Source: Selenomonadales bacterium
GTDB lineage: Bacteria > Bacillota > UBA994
DNA: 45,420 nt
Assembly: GCA_018335585.1 (NCBI GenBank)
Contig: JAGXRZ010000051.1
Span: 1-45,420, forward strand
Reading direction: 5' to 3'
Part shown: in pieces, positions 32,948 through 41,620 of the stretch
How the letters are laid out: every line of letters begins with the position of its first letter
Position numbering within the stretch: the stretch's first letter is position 1
Made by a program: the position numbers and the translations under genes
Notes under the pieces: model-generated
Seen by the model: only the letters and a program-made list of their open reading frames with translations
The model's database searches: none
What the model was told of the DNA's origin: nothing

Positions 32948-34369
32948 CTATTTAGGCGACGATTTCGCCTCGATAAAGTTGCTCATTAACTCTGCCCGAC
33001 TCTGCACGCCAATCTTTGAGTAGATGTTCTTAACATGAGTCTTCACGGTGTTTTCGCTTACATGCAGTTCCCCCGCGATCATGCGATAGGTGCTGCCTTT
33101 AACTAGCAGCGCGGCTATTTCACCCTCGCGCTCCGTCAACATACCCCACACCCTCGATTGTGCTATCGTGCGGTCTTGCTCTCCTGCTGGCAGTGCGGTA
33201 AACGCCGCTAAGAAAGCGTGGCTTTTTAGCAGGGCGTCAAGGCGATTGTGCAGCGGAGGCAAAAGAACTAATGCCAAACAGACAATACTCAGTGCCAAGA
33301 GGGTTGGGTTCTGGCTCTGTATACCACCGCCAAAAATATGCTCGCCCAGTAGTCCCCCGAGCAGTACACCTAGGACATTCGCCGCAAGTCCAGCCCCCAT
33401 TATTCTAGCGGGGTTCTTGCCTAAGTCGAGCATCTCCCCTAAGGTCGTGCCCCAAAACAAGTCGAGCATACCGCAGGCGCCAAGCATCAACGTGTCAACC
33501 ACAAGGTAGTCTAGCCACGAGCGGCCAAGCAACAAAAAGAAGATAAACGAAAACCCAATCATAGCAATGGCTACGTAAAGACTGTAAGCGCGGTTCTGAT
33601 TGCGCCGCAAGTTCCGTAAGACCAGCAAAGCCACGATGTAAGGCACGGCCCAGTACCAACTCGTCAGCCACTCCAGGTGGGCAAAGCTAGGCCTTTGTAC
33701 GTGGTACATCAAACCAGAGTTAATCGTAATAACCAGTATGAACAGGCAAAGAAAGGTCAGCGGGCCAAGCGTGCTGTTATGTAAGCGGTCGGATTCGGCC
33801 GAGCTATGCTTTACCTGCAAATCACCACTCGGAATCGGAAGCAAACGTGCAAAAAGAAATGCAGCGACAAGAGACAGTATTGCCAAGCTAAGCCCAAAGT
33901 GCGGCGACAAATGAACCGCGCTCAAATTGAGCAGAATCATCAGGATGTTGGCAGAAATAAGTGCATCTGCCATGGTTACTAGGCGCTCTTCCTTAGGCGT
34001 GTCGTGCTTAAAGTAGAAGCCCCATGCGGCAACGCTAACGCCAATCATGAACGCTGCCGACAGCAAGGCTATAGTCCAAAAAGGCGAGGGCGGGAAGAAG
34101 AACGCACCCGAAGCCAAGCCACTAAAGGCAAAAGCAAAGAGCAGGAGCTGTTTCGCGGCGCCTATGTTCGTCACCATGAAGCCCGCGGTTAGTAGTCCCG
34201 CAAAGTGGGCGGCCATAGCCCCAAACACGAGGTGATTTGTCGCCAGGCCATGGTAGCTCGTAAGGGCGTAAAGTATCTGTCCTTCAAAAGGGAAGGCCAG
34301 AAGCCAGGCAAAAGACAAAGCAAACACGATGACGGATAGCCGGCGCGAGCTAAATCCTATTTGCTCCAT
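32948..34369 (-). CDS. Membrane-bound LuxR-family transcriptional regulator
   Basis: Protein of about 473 residues. The first 400 contain ten to twelve hydrophobic helices with a transporter-like layout (VIVFALSFAWLLAFPFEGQIL, HLVFGAMAAHFAGLLTAGFMV, and more). The last 65 residues are a LuxR/GerE helix-turn-helix: LTEREGEIAALLVKGSTYRMIAGELHVSENTVKTHVKNIYSKIGV. Such many-helix LuxR proteins are frequent in gut Actinobacteria and Clostridia and presumably sense a membrane or extracellular signal; known ligands are few. The ATG at 34369 lies behind GGGAGGGGGG. Its neighbours suggest it may control the operon downstream on the same strand (inference). Confidence 0.85.
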   Translation of the reverse strand: MEQIGFSSRRLSVIVFALSFAWLLAFPFEGQILYALTSYHGLATNHLVFGAMAAHFAGLLTAGFMVTNIGAAKQLLLFAFAFSGLASGAFFFPPSPFWTIALLSAAFMIGVSVAAWGFYFKHDTPKEERLVTMADALISANILMILLNLSAVHLSPHFGLSLAILSLVAAFLFARLLPIPSGDLQVKHSSAESDRLHNSTLGPLTFLCLFILVITINSGLMYHVQRPSFAHLEWLTSWYWAVPYIVALLVLRNLRRNQNRAYSLYVAIAMIGFSFIFFLLLGRSWLDYLVVDTLMLGACGMLDLFWGTTLGEMLDLGKNPARIMGAGLAANVLGVLLGGLLGEHIFGGGIQSQNPTLLALSIVCLALVLLPPLHNRLDALLKSHAFLAAFTALPAGEQDRTIAQSRVWGMLTEREGEIAALLVKGSTYRMIAGELHVSENTVKTHVKNIYSKIGVQSRAELMSNFIEAKSSPK

Positions 34370-34475
34370 CCCGTTACCCCCCCTCCCATGTCGCCGCAAT
34401 CAACGCTGTCGCCATTAAGCACATTCTAACATATCGTGCCAGACATTACGCTGAGGACAAGGCAAAAAAATTCTG

Positions 34476-34504
34476 TTGCATTTCTATGCAGTTCTATGTA
34501 TAGT
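34476..34504 (+). promoter_or_regulatory. argGH promoter with ARG-box-like palindrome
   Basis: TTGCAT (-35) and TATAGT (-10) are 17 bases apart. The -35 overlaps the perfect palindrome TGCATTTCTATGCA (34477-34490), which fits the ARG-box form TGNAT-N4-ATNCA bound by ArgR/AhrC. TGCA or TGTA recurs at 34477, 34487, 34497 and 34507, a 10-bp period across the promoter. Arginine repression is inferred. Confidence 0.65.
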
Positions 34505-34535
34505 ATTGCACATGACAACCAAGGAGGGCTTGCGG

Positions 34536-35738
34536 ATGAAAATTGTGCTGGCTTATTCAGGAGGGCTCGATACCTCGGTCATTGTGCCTTGGCTGAAGGA
34601 GAATTATGACGCCGAAGTTATCGCCATGGCGGCTGATGTGGGTCAAACAGAGGACTGGGAGCTGCTCAAGCAAAAAGCCATTAATTCTGGCGCGACCAAA
34701 GTGTATGTAAAAGAGTGCCAGGAAGAGCTTGTGGAGAGTTACATCTGGCCCACACTGCGAGCCGGTGCGGTTTACGAGGGCAAGTACCTGCTTGGCACCT
34801 CGTTTGCCAGGCCCATTATCGCGAGGAGTCTAGTGGAAGTGGCGCTCGAGGAAGAAGCCGACGCCGTCGCCCACGGCGCGACAGGCAAAGGCAACGACCA
34901 AGTGCGATTTGAACTGACCATCAAGGCACTAGCTCCACACCTCAAGGTAATCGCCCCCTGGCGCTTGTGGAGCATCCGCTCGCGCGAGGATGCCTTAGAC
35001 TACGCCGCGGCGCGCGGGATACCCGTTGTCGCGACCAAAGCGCGCCCCTATTCTTTGGATCATAACCTGTGGCACCTCAGCCACGAGGGCGGAAGCCTCG
35101 AAGACCCAGGCAGCGAGCCCCATAAAGATGTTCTCCTAAACACCGTCCACCCCGAAGCTGCTCCGGATGCGCCCACCTATGTGGAAGTAGGCTTTCGCGC
35201 CGGGACACCTGTGTCCCTTAACGGCGTAGAGCTGCCGGGAGTGAAGCTGCTCGCAGAGCTAAACGCGATTGCCGCCGCTAACGCTGTGGGCATAGTTGAC
35301 CTAGTTGAAAACCGCCTCGTCGGCATGAAATCTCGCGGCGTTTACGAAACCCCCGGCGGCACGGTGCTGTATGCCGCGCACCGCGAACTAGAACACCTCT
35401 GCCTAGATCGCGCTACCCTGCACTACAAAGACATCTTAGCGCAGCGCTACGCCGAGCTGGTTTATGACGGCATGTGGTATCACCCCTTGCGCGAAGCCCT
35501 GGACGCTTTTGTAGATGTTACTCAGCGCACGGTAACGGGCACGGTACGCCTTAAGCTCTACAAGGGCAACTGCACGCCGGCCGGCGCAAGTTCCCCCTAC
35601 TCGCTGTATGACCAAGAGCTGTGCACCTTTGGCGAGGACAACGTGTACAACCAAAAGGACGCCGAAGGCTTTATTAACCTCTTTGGGCTGCCGCTCGTGG
35701 TTAACGGCAAAATGAAACGCAAGGCTGGTTTAATATGA
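34536..35738 (+). CDS. argG: Argininosuccinate synthase
   Basis: Arginine pathway enzyme that joins citrulline and aspartate using ATP. The 400-residue length is standard. The N-type ATP pyrophosphatase P-loop AYSGGLDTS is at 6-14. [13 protein letters not shown] and the [16 protein letters not shown] segment follow, with [15 protein letters not shown] further on. The ATG at 34536 was chosen because it begins the conserved [10 protein letters not shown] and has AAGGAGGG seven bases upstream; the open frame starts earlier. It overlaps argH by four bases. Confidence 0.97.
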   Translation: MKIVLAYSGGLDTSVIVPWLKENYDAEVIAMAADVGQTEDWELLKQKAINSGATKVYVKECQEELVESYIWPTLRAGAVYEGKYLLGTSFARPIIARSLVEVALEEEADAVAHGATGKGNDQVRFELTIKALAPHLKVIAPWRLWSIRSREDALDYAAARGIPVVATKARPYSLDHNLWHLSHEGGSLEDPGSEPHKDVLLNTVHPEAAPDAPTYVEVGFRAGTPVSLNGVELPGVKLLAELNAIAAANAVGIVDLVENRLVGMKSRGVYETPGGTVLYAAHRELEHLCLDRATLHYKDILAQRYAELVYDGMWYHPLREALDAFVDVTQRTVTGTVRLKLYKGNCTPAGASSPYSLYDQELCTFGEDNVYNQKDAEGFINLFGLPLVVNGKMKRKAGLI

Positions 35739-37111
35739 GCAAGCTCTGGGGAGGCAGGTTTTCCAAGGACACCAACCCCTTGGTTGACGCCTTTCATTCA
35801 TCCTTAGCCTTCGACCGGCGGCTGTACCAAGAAGACATTGCGGGCAGTATCGCGCACGCTACCATGCTCAGCGAACAAGGCATTATCTCCCCTGACGAGG
35901 CCTCCGCCCTAGCAAACGGGCTGCGGGACATTCTGGCTGACCTGCACTCTGGCGCTGTGCAACTAGACGAAACGGCCGAGGACATACACACAGCCGTGGA
36001 GCAGCTTCTTGTCGCTAAGCTCGGGCCGGTAGGCAAGAAGCTCCACACCGGCCGCAGCCGCAACGACCAAGTCGCCCTAGACTTAAGGCTTTACTTGCGC
36101 AAGGAGACTAGGGAGATTCGCCGGCTGTTAACCGAGCTGCTTAATGTCCTGCTCGACCTAGCCGCGCAGCATGCCGCAATTATTATGCCGGGGTTTACGC
36201 ACCTGCAGCGCGCTCAACCGGTAACCTTAGGGCATCACCTGCTGGCATATGTGGCCATGTTTAAGCGCGATTACGAGCGTCTAGGCGACGCGCTCGTGCG
36301 CACTAACGTATGCCCCCTTGGCGCCGGGGCCTTAGCCGCGAGCACCTACCCTATAGCGCCCGCGCGGGTTGCCGAATTGCTTGAGTTTCCGGCGACGGCG
36401 CTTAACAGCATGGATGCGGTTAGCGACCGCGACTTCGTCATTGAGTTTTGTGCGGCAGGCGCACTAATCATGATGCATTTGAGCCGTCTGAGTGAAGAGC
36501 TTGTGCTCTGGTCAAGCGCGGAGTTTGGCTTTATTGAGCTTGACGATGCCTATACTACAGGCAGCTCAATTATGCCGCAGAAAAAGAACCCGGACGTAGC
36601 GGAGCTGGTGCGCGGGAAGACAGGCCGCGTTTACGGCGACCTTATGGCTGTCCTCACGCAAATGAAAGGGCTGCCGCTCGCGTACAACAAGGACATGCAA
36701 GAAGACAAAGAAGCGGTTTTTGACGCCGCGGATACGCTGAAGGGCTGCCTGCTGGTGTACCCTCCCATGCTGGCTGGCATGACGGTCAAGTCCGACCGCC
36801 TGCTAGGGGCGGCTGCCGGGGGATACACCAATGCTACCGATCTCGCCGACTATCTGACAAAAAAAGGCGTTCCCTTCCGGGAAGCGCACGAGATTGTGGG
36901 TAAAGCAGTACTGGGTGCGATTGCGCGGGGCCAAAGCCTTAGCGACATCGACCTTGCACAATACCGTGAGTGGTGCCCTGTGTTTGACGCCGACCTTTAC
37001 GCGGCTATCGAGCTTAAGACCTGTGTGGACAAGCGCCTGGCGGCGGGCGGACCGGCCCCCGCGGCGACAATGGCGGCAGTTGCCGCGGTTAGAGCTTGGC
37101 TGGGCTCATAA
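35735..37111 (+). CDS. argH: Argininosuccinate lyase
   Basis: Last enzyme of arginine synthesis; it splits argininosuccinate into arginine and fumarate. The 458 residues start [19 protein letters not shown] and contain [14 protein letters not shown] and the superfamily signature [20 protein letters not shown], which carries the catalytic serine loop. The start overlaps argG (ATGA), so the pair forms a two-gene operon. Its 3' end overlaps the end of the convergent ABC transporter gene by 23 bp, with no terminator visible between them. Confidence 0.97.
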   Translation: MSKLWGGRFSKDTNPLVDAFHSSLAFDRRLYQEDIAGSIAHATMLSEQGIISPDEASALANGLRDILADLHSGAVQLDETAEDIHTAVEQLLVAKLGPVGKKLHTGRSRNDQVALDLRLYLRKETREIRRLLTELLNVLLDLAAQHAAIIMPGFTHLQRAQPVTLGHHLLAYVAMFKRDYERLGDALVRTNVCPLGAGALAASTYPIAPARVAELLEFPATALNSMDAVSDRDFVIEFCAAGALIMMHLSRLSEELVLWSSAEFGFIELDDAYTTGSSIMPQKKNPDVAELVRGKTGRVYGDLMAVLTQMKGLPLAYNKDMQEDKEAVFDAADTLKGCLLVYPPMLAGMTVKSDRLLGAAAGGYTNATDLADYLTKKGVPFREAHEIVGKAVLGAIARGQSLSDIDLAQYREWCPVFDADLYAAIELKTCVDKRLAAGGPAPAATMAAVAAVRAWLGS

Positions 37112-38834
37112 ACTCCCGTTGCACGTTGCACAGACGGCTGTATAGCCCGCCGCGGGACGCAAGTTCTTCGTGACGCCCCTGCTCCACGATTTTGCCCTCG
37201 TCTAATACCAAGATGGTGTCGGCCCGCTTTACGGTGGAGAGGCGGTGAGCAATGACGATAATAGTGCGGCTGCCGGCGAGCGAGTTAATGGCGGTCTGTA
37301 TCTGTGCTTCCGTCTCCACATCGACAGCGGCCGTGGCCTCGTCAAGGATAAGAATAGGCGAATTGCGGAGCACCGCGCGGGCGATCGCTAGACGCTGCTT
37401 CTGCCCGCCGGAGAGCCGCATGCCACGCTCACCGATGGCCGTGTCATAGCCGTCTCTGGTGGCCATTATAAAGTCGTGCGCTTGCGCCAGCTTGGCGGCA
37501 TTTAAAATGTCGTCCTGGGTGGCGTTTTCCTTGCCGTAGGCGATGTTAGCGGCGATTGTGCCATTGAAGAGAAACACATCCTGCAGCACAACCGAGATTT
37601 GCTCGCGCAAGGAGCTAAGTGTAAGGTCGCGAATATCGTGCCCGTCAAGCAGTATGCACCCTTCCCGCGGGTCGTAAAAGCGGGCAATCAGGCTAATAAT
37701 CGATGTTTTGCCCACGCCGGTAGGCCCGACGAGGGCAATCATTTTCCCGGGCTGGGCTTCAAAACTTATGTTCTCTAGCACCTTTTGACCGTCCTGGTAG
37801 CCAAACGAGACATCCCGAAAGGTGATGTGCCCTTGGCACTTAGCTAATTTTGTCGCGTCGGGGTGTTCCTTAATGTCGGGCAAAGTGTCTAGCACCTTAA
37901 ATACCCTCTCGCCGCCTGCAAACGCCCTTTGAATGTCTTCCATAAGGCGGGCCATGGCGGTAATTGGGTGGTAGAAGAGATTCAGATAGAGCATAAACCC
38001 AACTATATCGCTGCCGCGCATGGTGCCTTGCATGGCCAGCACGCCGCCAAAAAAGATGACGATAACGGTGCCGAGCGAAGTGAGGAACTCAATCGTGGGG
38101 TGAAAAACTGCGTTTAAGCGCAGTGCGACCAGAATAGCCCGCACATAGTCTTGCGACTTTTCGTCTACATTGTTGCGTTCAACCGCCTGCTTGTTAAAGA
38201 TCTGTATCTCTTTAAGGCCGGATAGATTGTCTTGGATAACCGCGTTTAGCTCTGCAATCTTCGCCTGCGCTAAGCTAAAGTTAGGGCGGACTTTTCGCGC
38301 GTAGATGCGCGTCGCCAGAATAAGGAGCGGCACGGGAATGAGCGTGAGCGCCGCCAGGGTAGGGTTCATGCTAAAGAGGATGACCGCGACCCCAATTAGC
38401 ACCAGGATGTTAGCGCCGACCTCGGGTATGGCATGCGCTATGAGCGACTCGAAAGTCGCCACATCGTTAACCGTAATAGACATAAGCTGTCCGGTTTGCT
38501 TGTCCTGAAAAAACCCGAGCGAAAGCTTCTGCAGATGGTCATAGACCTTAGTGCGCATGTTCGCTACTAAGCGCCACGAGCCGACGTGCGACATGTAGCT
38601 CGCCAGGAACCTAAACACAATCTTTAGGCCATAGAGGGCCAAAAGCCCCAAGGCAATGGGCCGCAGGCGCTCCATGTTAAGCATGCCTTCTGTTTCAACG
38701 TAGTAGAGCATGCGACGCACCAGTTGCGGTGCGATGAGGTCAAGTCCGGTTAGGGCCACAACAGCAATAGCAGTAATTAATAGATAAGGCCAGTAGGCTT
38801 GCGCTTCCTTTAGCAGGCGCCGCAGAAAATCCAT
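37089..38834 (-). CDS. ABC exporter, fused permease and ATPase (MsbA-like)
   Basis: Half-transporter of 581 residues. The N-terminal six-helix type I exporter domain (about 1-330) has the FFQDKQTGQLMSITVNDV coupling region. The C-terminal ATPase shows Walker A GPTGVGKT (370-377), the Q-loop VLQDVFLF, the signature LSGGQKQR (474-481), Walker B ILILDEA and the H-loop IAHRLST. It probably works as a homodimer exporting a lipid, drug or peptide; the substrate cannot be told. No partner gene is adjacent. AGGGGGTG lies upstream of the ATG. It overlaps argH tail to tail. Confidence 0.92.
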   Translation of the reverse strand: MDFLRRLLKEAQAYWPYLLITAIAVVALTGLDLIAPQLVRRMLYYVETEGMLNMERLRPIALGLLALYGLKIVFRFLASYMSHVGSWRLVANMRTKVYDHLQKLSLGFFQDKQTGQLMSITVNDVATFESLIAHAIPEVGANILVLIGVAVILFSMNPTLAALTLIPVPLLILATRIYARKVRPNFSLAQAKIAELNAVIQDNLSGLKEIQIFNKQAVERNNVDEKSQDYVRAILVALRLNAVFHPTIEFLTSLGTVIVIFFGGVLAMQGTMRGSDIVGFMLYLNLFYHPITAMARLMEDIQRAFAGGERVFKVLDTLPDIKEHPDATKLAKCQGHITFRDVSFGYQDGQKVLENISFEAQPGKMIALVGPTGVGKTSIISLIARFYDPREGCILLDGHDIRDLTLSSLREQISVVLQDVFLFNGTIAANIAYGKENATQDDILNAAKLAQAHDFIMATRDGYDTAIGERGMRLSGGQKQRLAIARAVLRNSPILILDEATAAVDVETEAQIQTAINSLAGSRTIIVIAHRLSTVKRADTILVLDEGKIVEQGRHEELASRGGLYSRLCNVQREFMSPAKL

Positions 38835-38904
38835 AGTACACCCCCTGGTGTGTTATTTCGGTATGCCAAGCAAAAATCCTGCACGTCGGGTGCGGCCTGA
38901 GCAT

Positions 38905-38933
38905 AAGAAAGCCCCGTGCGTAGCTGCACGGGG
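38905..38933 (-). terminator. Rho-independent terminator after the acetyltransferase remnant
   Basis: On the minus strand CCCCGTGC pairs with GCACGGGG (8 bp, six-base loop) and is followed by CTTTCTT. It lies between the acetyltransferase pseudogene and the ABC exporter gene, both on the minus strand. Confidence 0.82.
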
Positions 38934-38946
38934 ACATTCGAACATG

Positions 38947-38977
38947 TGAAGCAAAAAGATACGTCCCTTTTGCTTCA
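38947..38977. repeat. CGTCCC hairpin repeat, copy 1
   Basis: TGAAGCAAAA and TTTTGCTTCA form a perfect 10-bp inverted repeat around an 11-base loop ending in CGTCCC. It ends three bases from the stop of the acetyltransferase remnant. It is nearly identical to the elements at 39507 and 41113. Confidence 0.85.
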
Positions 38978-38980
38978 GCC

Positions 38981-39438
38981 TCACAAGGCGATGCGGTATA
39001 TTTTCTCTCCCTCGTCAATTTCGCCGGTAAACTCAAAGCCTAGCCGAATGTAAAACTCCTCCGGGCCGTTTTCACCCGGCACACAGCTTAGCTTTAGCTC
39101 CTTCGCCTGCGGCAGCGTGCGCACGTGGTCAAGGATTAGGCCGAGCGCTTCCTTGCCGTAGCCCTTCTTTTGGTGCCCTTTGTCTATCATAAAGCGCCAC
39201 AAGAAGTACTCCCCTCGCTCGGGTACTTGGTGCAACATCACAAACCCGACCGGCGTCTCGCCGTGATAAATGGCCGAAACCAGGCCTCCTGGCAGAAGTA
39301 GGCTTGGGCAATAGAGACCGCATTAGGCGCGACAAAATCCTCTTGGCTCTTGTCTACTGTGAGCCTGCATATCGCACGCACAGAGTCCGCGTCTATCTCG
39401 CGCAGTGACAAACGTTGGTTGTGAAGCATGGTAATCAA
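38981..39438 (-). pseudogene. GNAT-family acetyltransferase, split by a frameshift
   Basis: Two adjacent frames encode the two halves of one GNAT protein of about 152 residues. The first (from 39438) reads NQRLSLREIDADSVRAICRLTV and ends at a TGA near 39239 after an aberrant PFITARRRSGL tail. Shifting by one base at about 39272-39276 (CGGCC, where CGGGCC would keep the frame) restores AIYHGETPVGFVMLHQV and runs smoothly into the second half. That half has the acetyl-CoA motif DKGHQKKGYGKEAL and the GFEFTGEIDEGEKIYRI end. One base is therefore missing. It is a recent pseudogene or a sequencing error in a short G run. Confidence 0.82.
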
Positions 39439-39506
39439 TCTCCCTTCGGCATTAGCGTGTGTGTTCTCTTACCGCAATTCGCTAGGTGGTGCGCAAAACC
39501 CTGCTT

Positions 39507-39535
39507 GAAGCAAAAAGCTCCGTCCCTTTTGCTTC
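39507..39535. repeat. CGTCCC hairpin repeat, copy 2
   Basis: GAAGCAAAA and TTTTGCTTC form a 9-bp inverted repeat around a loop ending CTCCGTCCC. It abuts the stop codon of the TspO-related gene. Confidence 0.85.
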
Positions 39536-40333
39536 CTACTGCTTCGCTAACTGCCAAGCGGTAGTTCCGGCGAGGAGCGCAATGCCAAGGGCGGTGAGCC
39601 AAACGATTTCGGTGTACTGCCCATTAAACTCGCTCATGTGCCGCGCTAGGATGCCAAGCAAAGCCCAGGCCACTACTCCGGCAAAAACGCGGTCGCGCTC
39701 GCGCAAGAGCATGGCCATGGCCAGCACAATCGCCACAAGGATAACGGCAAGAGTCAGCCACGTAGCCAGTATGCCAAAGCCCATCATGCCGCGGCTGACC
39801 AAGGTGATGGCGGTGTTGGCGATGAGCGCGACGCTAATCCACCCTAGATACATGCTAAAGGTAGCGCGCACAAAAAGAGTGTCGCGCCAATCTACCGCAG
39901 GCATCGCCCTAAGTCGCATGTATATCCAAAGCAGCGTGCCAAGGAGCGCGAGCATAACGACAAGCGACAAGCTGATTAAGTTGTTGTGCCAAGCCAACAA
40001 CCAAACGATATTAGCTAGGCAAGACGCCACAAAGGGCACACCCACTTTTTGCGCTACCGCTGCCCCCCGCCCTTGGGGGGCTAAAACCCCTGCCTGAAAC
40101 AAAACAAAGAAGCCAAGAAACAGGTAGATTACTCCCCAAATGCCAAACGTGAACCCCGCAGGCTCAAAAAGTGTCCTGTTGAGTCCGGAAATCTCCCCCG
40201 TCTGCCTGCCACCAAGCGGCAAGGTGTTAGCCAGCGCGTTAAAGACCAAAACGGCGACGTAGGCCAGCAGGCAGGCGCACTGCAGAGCTGAGAGCGAGCG
40301 CGTGTGCTTGAACATCTTAGACAAGGCTGTCAC
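39536..40333 (-). CDS. TspO/MBR-related membrane protein
   Basis: Protein of 265 residues with about seven hydrophobic helices. The segment TFGIWGVIYLFLGFFVLFQ resembles the FxxxWxxxY membrane motif of the TspO/MBR (tryptophan-rich sensory) family, and NIVWLLAWH resembles the WSxLFF-like segment. It belongs to the longer branch of about 260 residues, not the classical five-helix form of about 160. TspO proteins bind porphyrins and other hydrophobic ligands, but the role of the long branch is unknown. A GTG start is taken; the SD is weak (AAGGA), so the start may lie a few codons downstream. Confidence 0.75.
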   Translation of the reverse strand: MTALSKMFKHTRSLSALQCACLLAYVAVLVFNALANTLPLGGRQTGEISGLNRTLFEPAGFTFGIWGVIYLFLGFFVLFQAGVLAPQGRGAAVAQKVGVPFVASCLANIVWLLAWHNNLISLSLVVMLALLGTLLWIYMRLRAMPAVDWRDTLFVRATFSMYLGWISVALIANTAITLVSRGMMGFGILATWLTLAVILVAIVLAMAMLLRERDRVFAGVVAWALLGILARHMSEFNGQYTEIVWLTALGIALLAGTTAWQLAKQ

Positions 40334-40379
40334 CGTCCTTATAGATTAATGCGAGAGGCTTCTTAACTTGGTTGCTTCG

Positions 40380-40955
40380 CTACTGCTTTAGCTTGCGCAT
40401 GACGTGTGCCATGTTCTTGGCGAAATGCTCAAGAATCTTTATCCCCTCGGCGTCGTTTTCCGCGTCCCTAGCCCCTTTTGCTCCGGCCACGCCCACATTC
40501 CAATAGATAGAGCCGGGGATAATCATGTCGTTGATGAAGTACCAAAGCAGAAGCTGGGCAAAGGCAAACGTATGCCCTGTTCTTCTGGCTACGGTAATGG
40601 GCGCACCTACCTTGCCGGAAAAGAACTTGCCCGACATGCGCCCGGCAAATCCCGCCCGCTCTAAGAGGCACATCAGCTGCGGTACTGCCGAGGCGTAATA
40701 AACAGGCGAAGAGACAAGAATCCCTTGCGCCGCGTGCATTTTGTCAAAGAGCTCGGCGAAGTCGTCGCCCTTCTGCACGCACTCCTTGGCCTCGGCGCAG
40801 CCGTAACACCCACTACAGGGAAGCAACGTCTTGCCGCGCAGGCTCACCAGTTCTGTCTCTAAGCCCTCTTCCTCAAGGAATTGTAAGGTCTTCTTAAGAA
40901 ACCACTCCGAATTTCCGCTCTTTCGCAACGAGCCGCTTATACCTAGGACTTTCAT
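40380..40955 (-). CDS. NAD(P)H-dependent FMN reductase / iron-sulfur flavoprotein-like
   Basis: Flavodoxin-fold oxidoreductase of 191 residues. The FMN phosphate loop GSLRKSGNSEWFLKK is at about 8-22. A cysteine cluster CSGCYGCAEAKEC (about 47-59) resembles the compact Fe-S motif of iron-sulfur flavoproteins and the related NAD(P)H oxidoreductases, although the spacing differs from the methanogen type. VSSPVYYASAVPQLM is the flavin ring loop. It may transfer electrons to an unknown acceptor. GGAGGTG lies five bases upstream of the ATG. It is transcribed alone or with the TspO-related gene, which follows by 46 bp. Confidence 0.87.
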   Translation of the reverse strand: MKVLGISGSLRKSGNSEWFLKKTLQFLEEEGLETELVSLRGKTLLPCSGCYGCAEAKECVQKGDDFAELFDKMHAAQGILVSSPVYYASAVPQLMCLLERAGFAGRMSGKFFSGKVGAPITVARRTGHTFAFAQLLLWYFINDMIIPGSIYWNVGVAGAKGARDAENDAEGIKILEHFAKNMAHVMRKLKQ

Positions 40956-41112
40956 AGGGACACCTCCGGTGAACTGATTCTACTTGTCTTACTAAACTGC
41001 TACTTCGCTTTATTGAAACGTTCTCCACTCACAGGCCGATTCCTGCAGCGCTTGTCAAGATATGTCATGTCGTTTAAGACCCCCTTGCCAACGCGCAAGA
41101 GGGTGAATGTGT

Positions 41113-41140
41113 GAAGCAAAAGGCTCCGTCCCTTTTGCTT
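41113..41140. repeat. CGTCCC hairpin repeat, copy 3
   Basis: AAGCAAAA and TTTTGCTT (8 bp) flank GGCTCCGTCCC, preceded by the same TGTG as in copy 1. It lies in the 242-bp gap upstream of the toxin-antitoxin pair, just before its candidate promoter. Confidence 0.82.
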
Positions 41141-41147
41141 ACGTACG

Positions 41148-41177
41148 TTGTGTAAGTAATGTACAACATGGTAAACT
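41148..41177 (+). promoter_or_regulatory. Candidate promoter/operator of the toxin-antitoxin pair
   Basis: TTGTGT (-35) and TAAACT (-10) are 18 bases apart. The half-sites GTTGT (41147-41151) and ACAAC (41163-41167) form an inverted repeat across the spacer, a plausible operator for autoregulation by the Phd-like antitoxin. Confidence 0.45.
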
Positions 41178-41197
41178 AAGAGCGGAGAGTGATTGCT

Positions 41198-41620
41198 ATG
41201 TCAGTAATGCCCGTACGCAGCGCAACCGAGGTAAGAGAGAACTTTAGCGCATATCTGGACGATGTTGCCCGAAAAAGCCCACAAGCTATTAAGCGGCATC
41301 GCGATTCGTTTATCACGATGTCTGCAGAGCACCTCAATGCATTACTCACGGACGTGTCCCTTACCTTGACTTATGACGTGGAACACGACGGCTCCTACTC
41401 TGGCACCTTAGAAGAGGTAGGCCTCAGCGCAAACGCCGACAGCCTACCCAATTTGGCCACTGCGCTGGCCCTGCACCTGCTTGATTATGCACAGGATTAC
41501 CTAGAAGACTTCAACCAGTACTTTTTCAGTCCTAACCGCAGAGTACATTTCCCCTATGTGATGAAAGCCGTGGCGCAGCGCGACCTTGCAGCTGTGGTGT
41601 CGCTATTTAAACATGCCTAG
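41198..41620 (+). CDS. Antitoxin with Phd/YefM-like N terminus
   Basis: Protein of about 140 residues. The first 45 residues (VRSATEVRENFSAYLDDVARKSPQAIKRHRDSFITMSAEHL) follow the Phd/YefM antitoxin fold: a short DNA-binding helix-strand unit. The rest is not Phd-like; TYDVEHDGSYSGTLEEVGLSANADSLPNLATALALHLLDYAQDYL recalls a HicB-type antitoxin sheet and helix. The ATG at 41198 lies ten bases after GGAGAG and is preferred over a GTG three codons upstream. The toxin start overlaps its end. It should repress its own promoter and neutralise the HicA-like protein (inference). Confidence 0.7.
   Translation: MSVMPVRSATEVRENFSAYLDDVARKSPQAIKRHRDSFITMSAEHLNALLTDVSLTLTYDVEHDGSYSGTLEEVGLSANADSLPNLATALALHLLDYAQDYLEDFNQYFFSPNRRVHFPYVMKAVAQRDLAAVVSLFKHA

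Noticed and set aside
34476-34535. Upstream ATG for argG
   Set aside because: The longer frame begins within the promoter; the conserved [10 protein letters not shown] start has the AAGGAGGG site.
41080-41104. CCCCCTTGC...GCAAGAGGG as a terminator
   Set aside because: The stem has a mismatch after five pairs and no T run follows on either strand.
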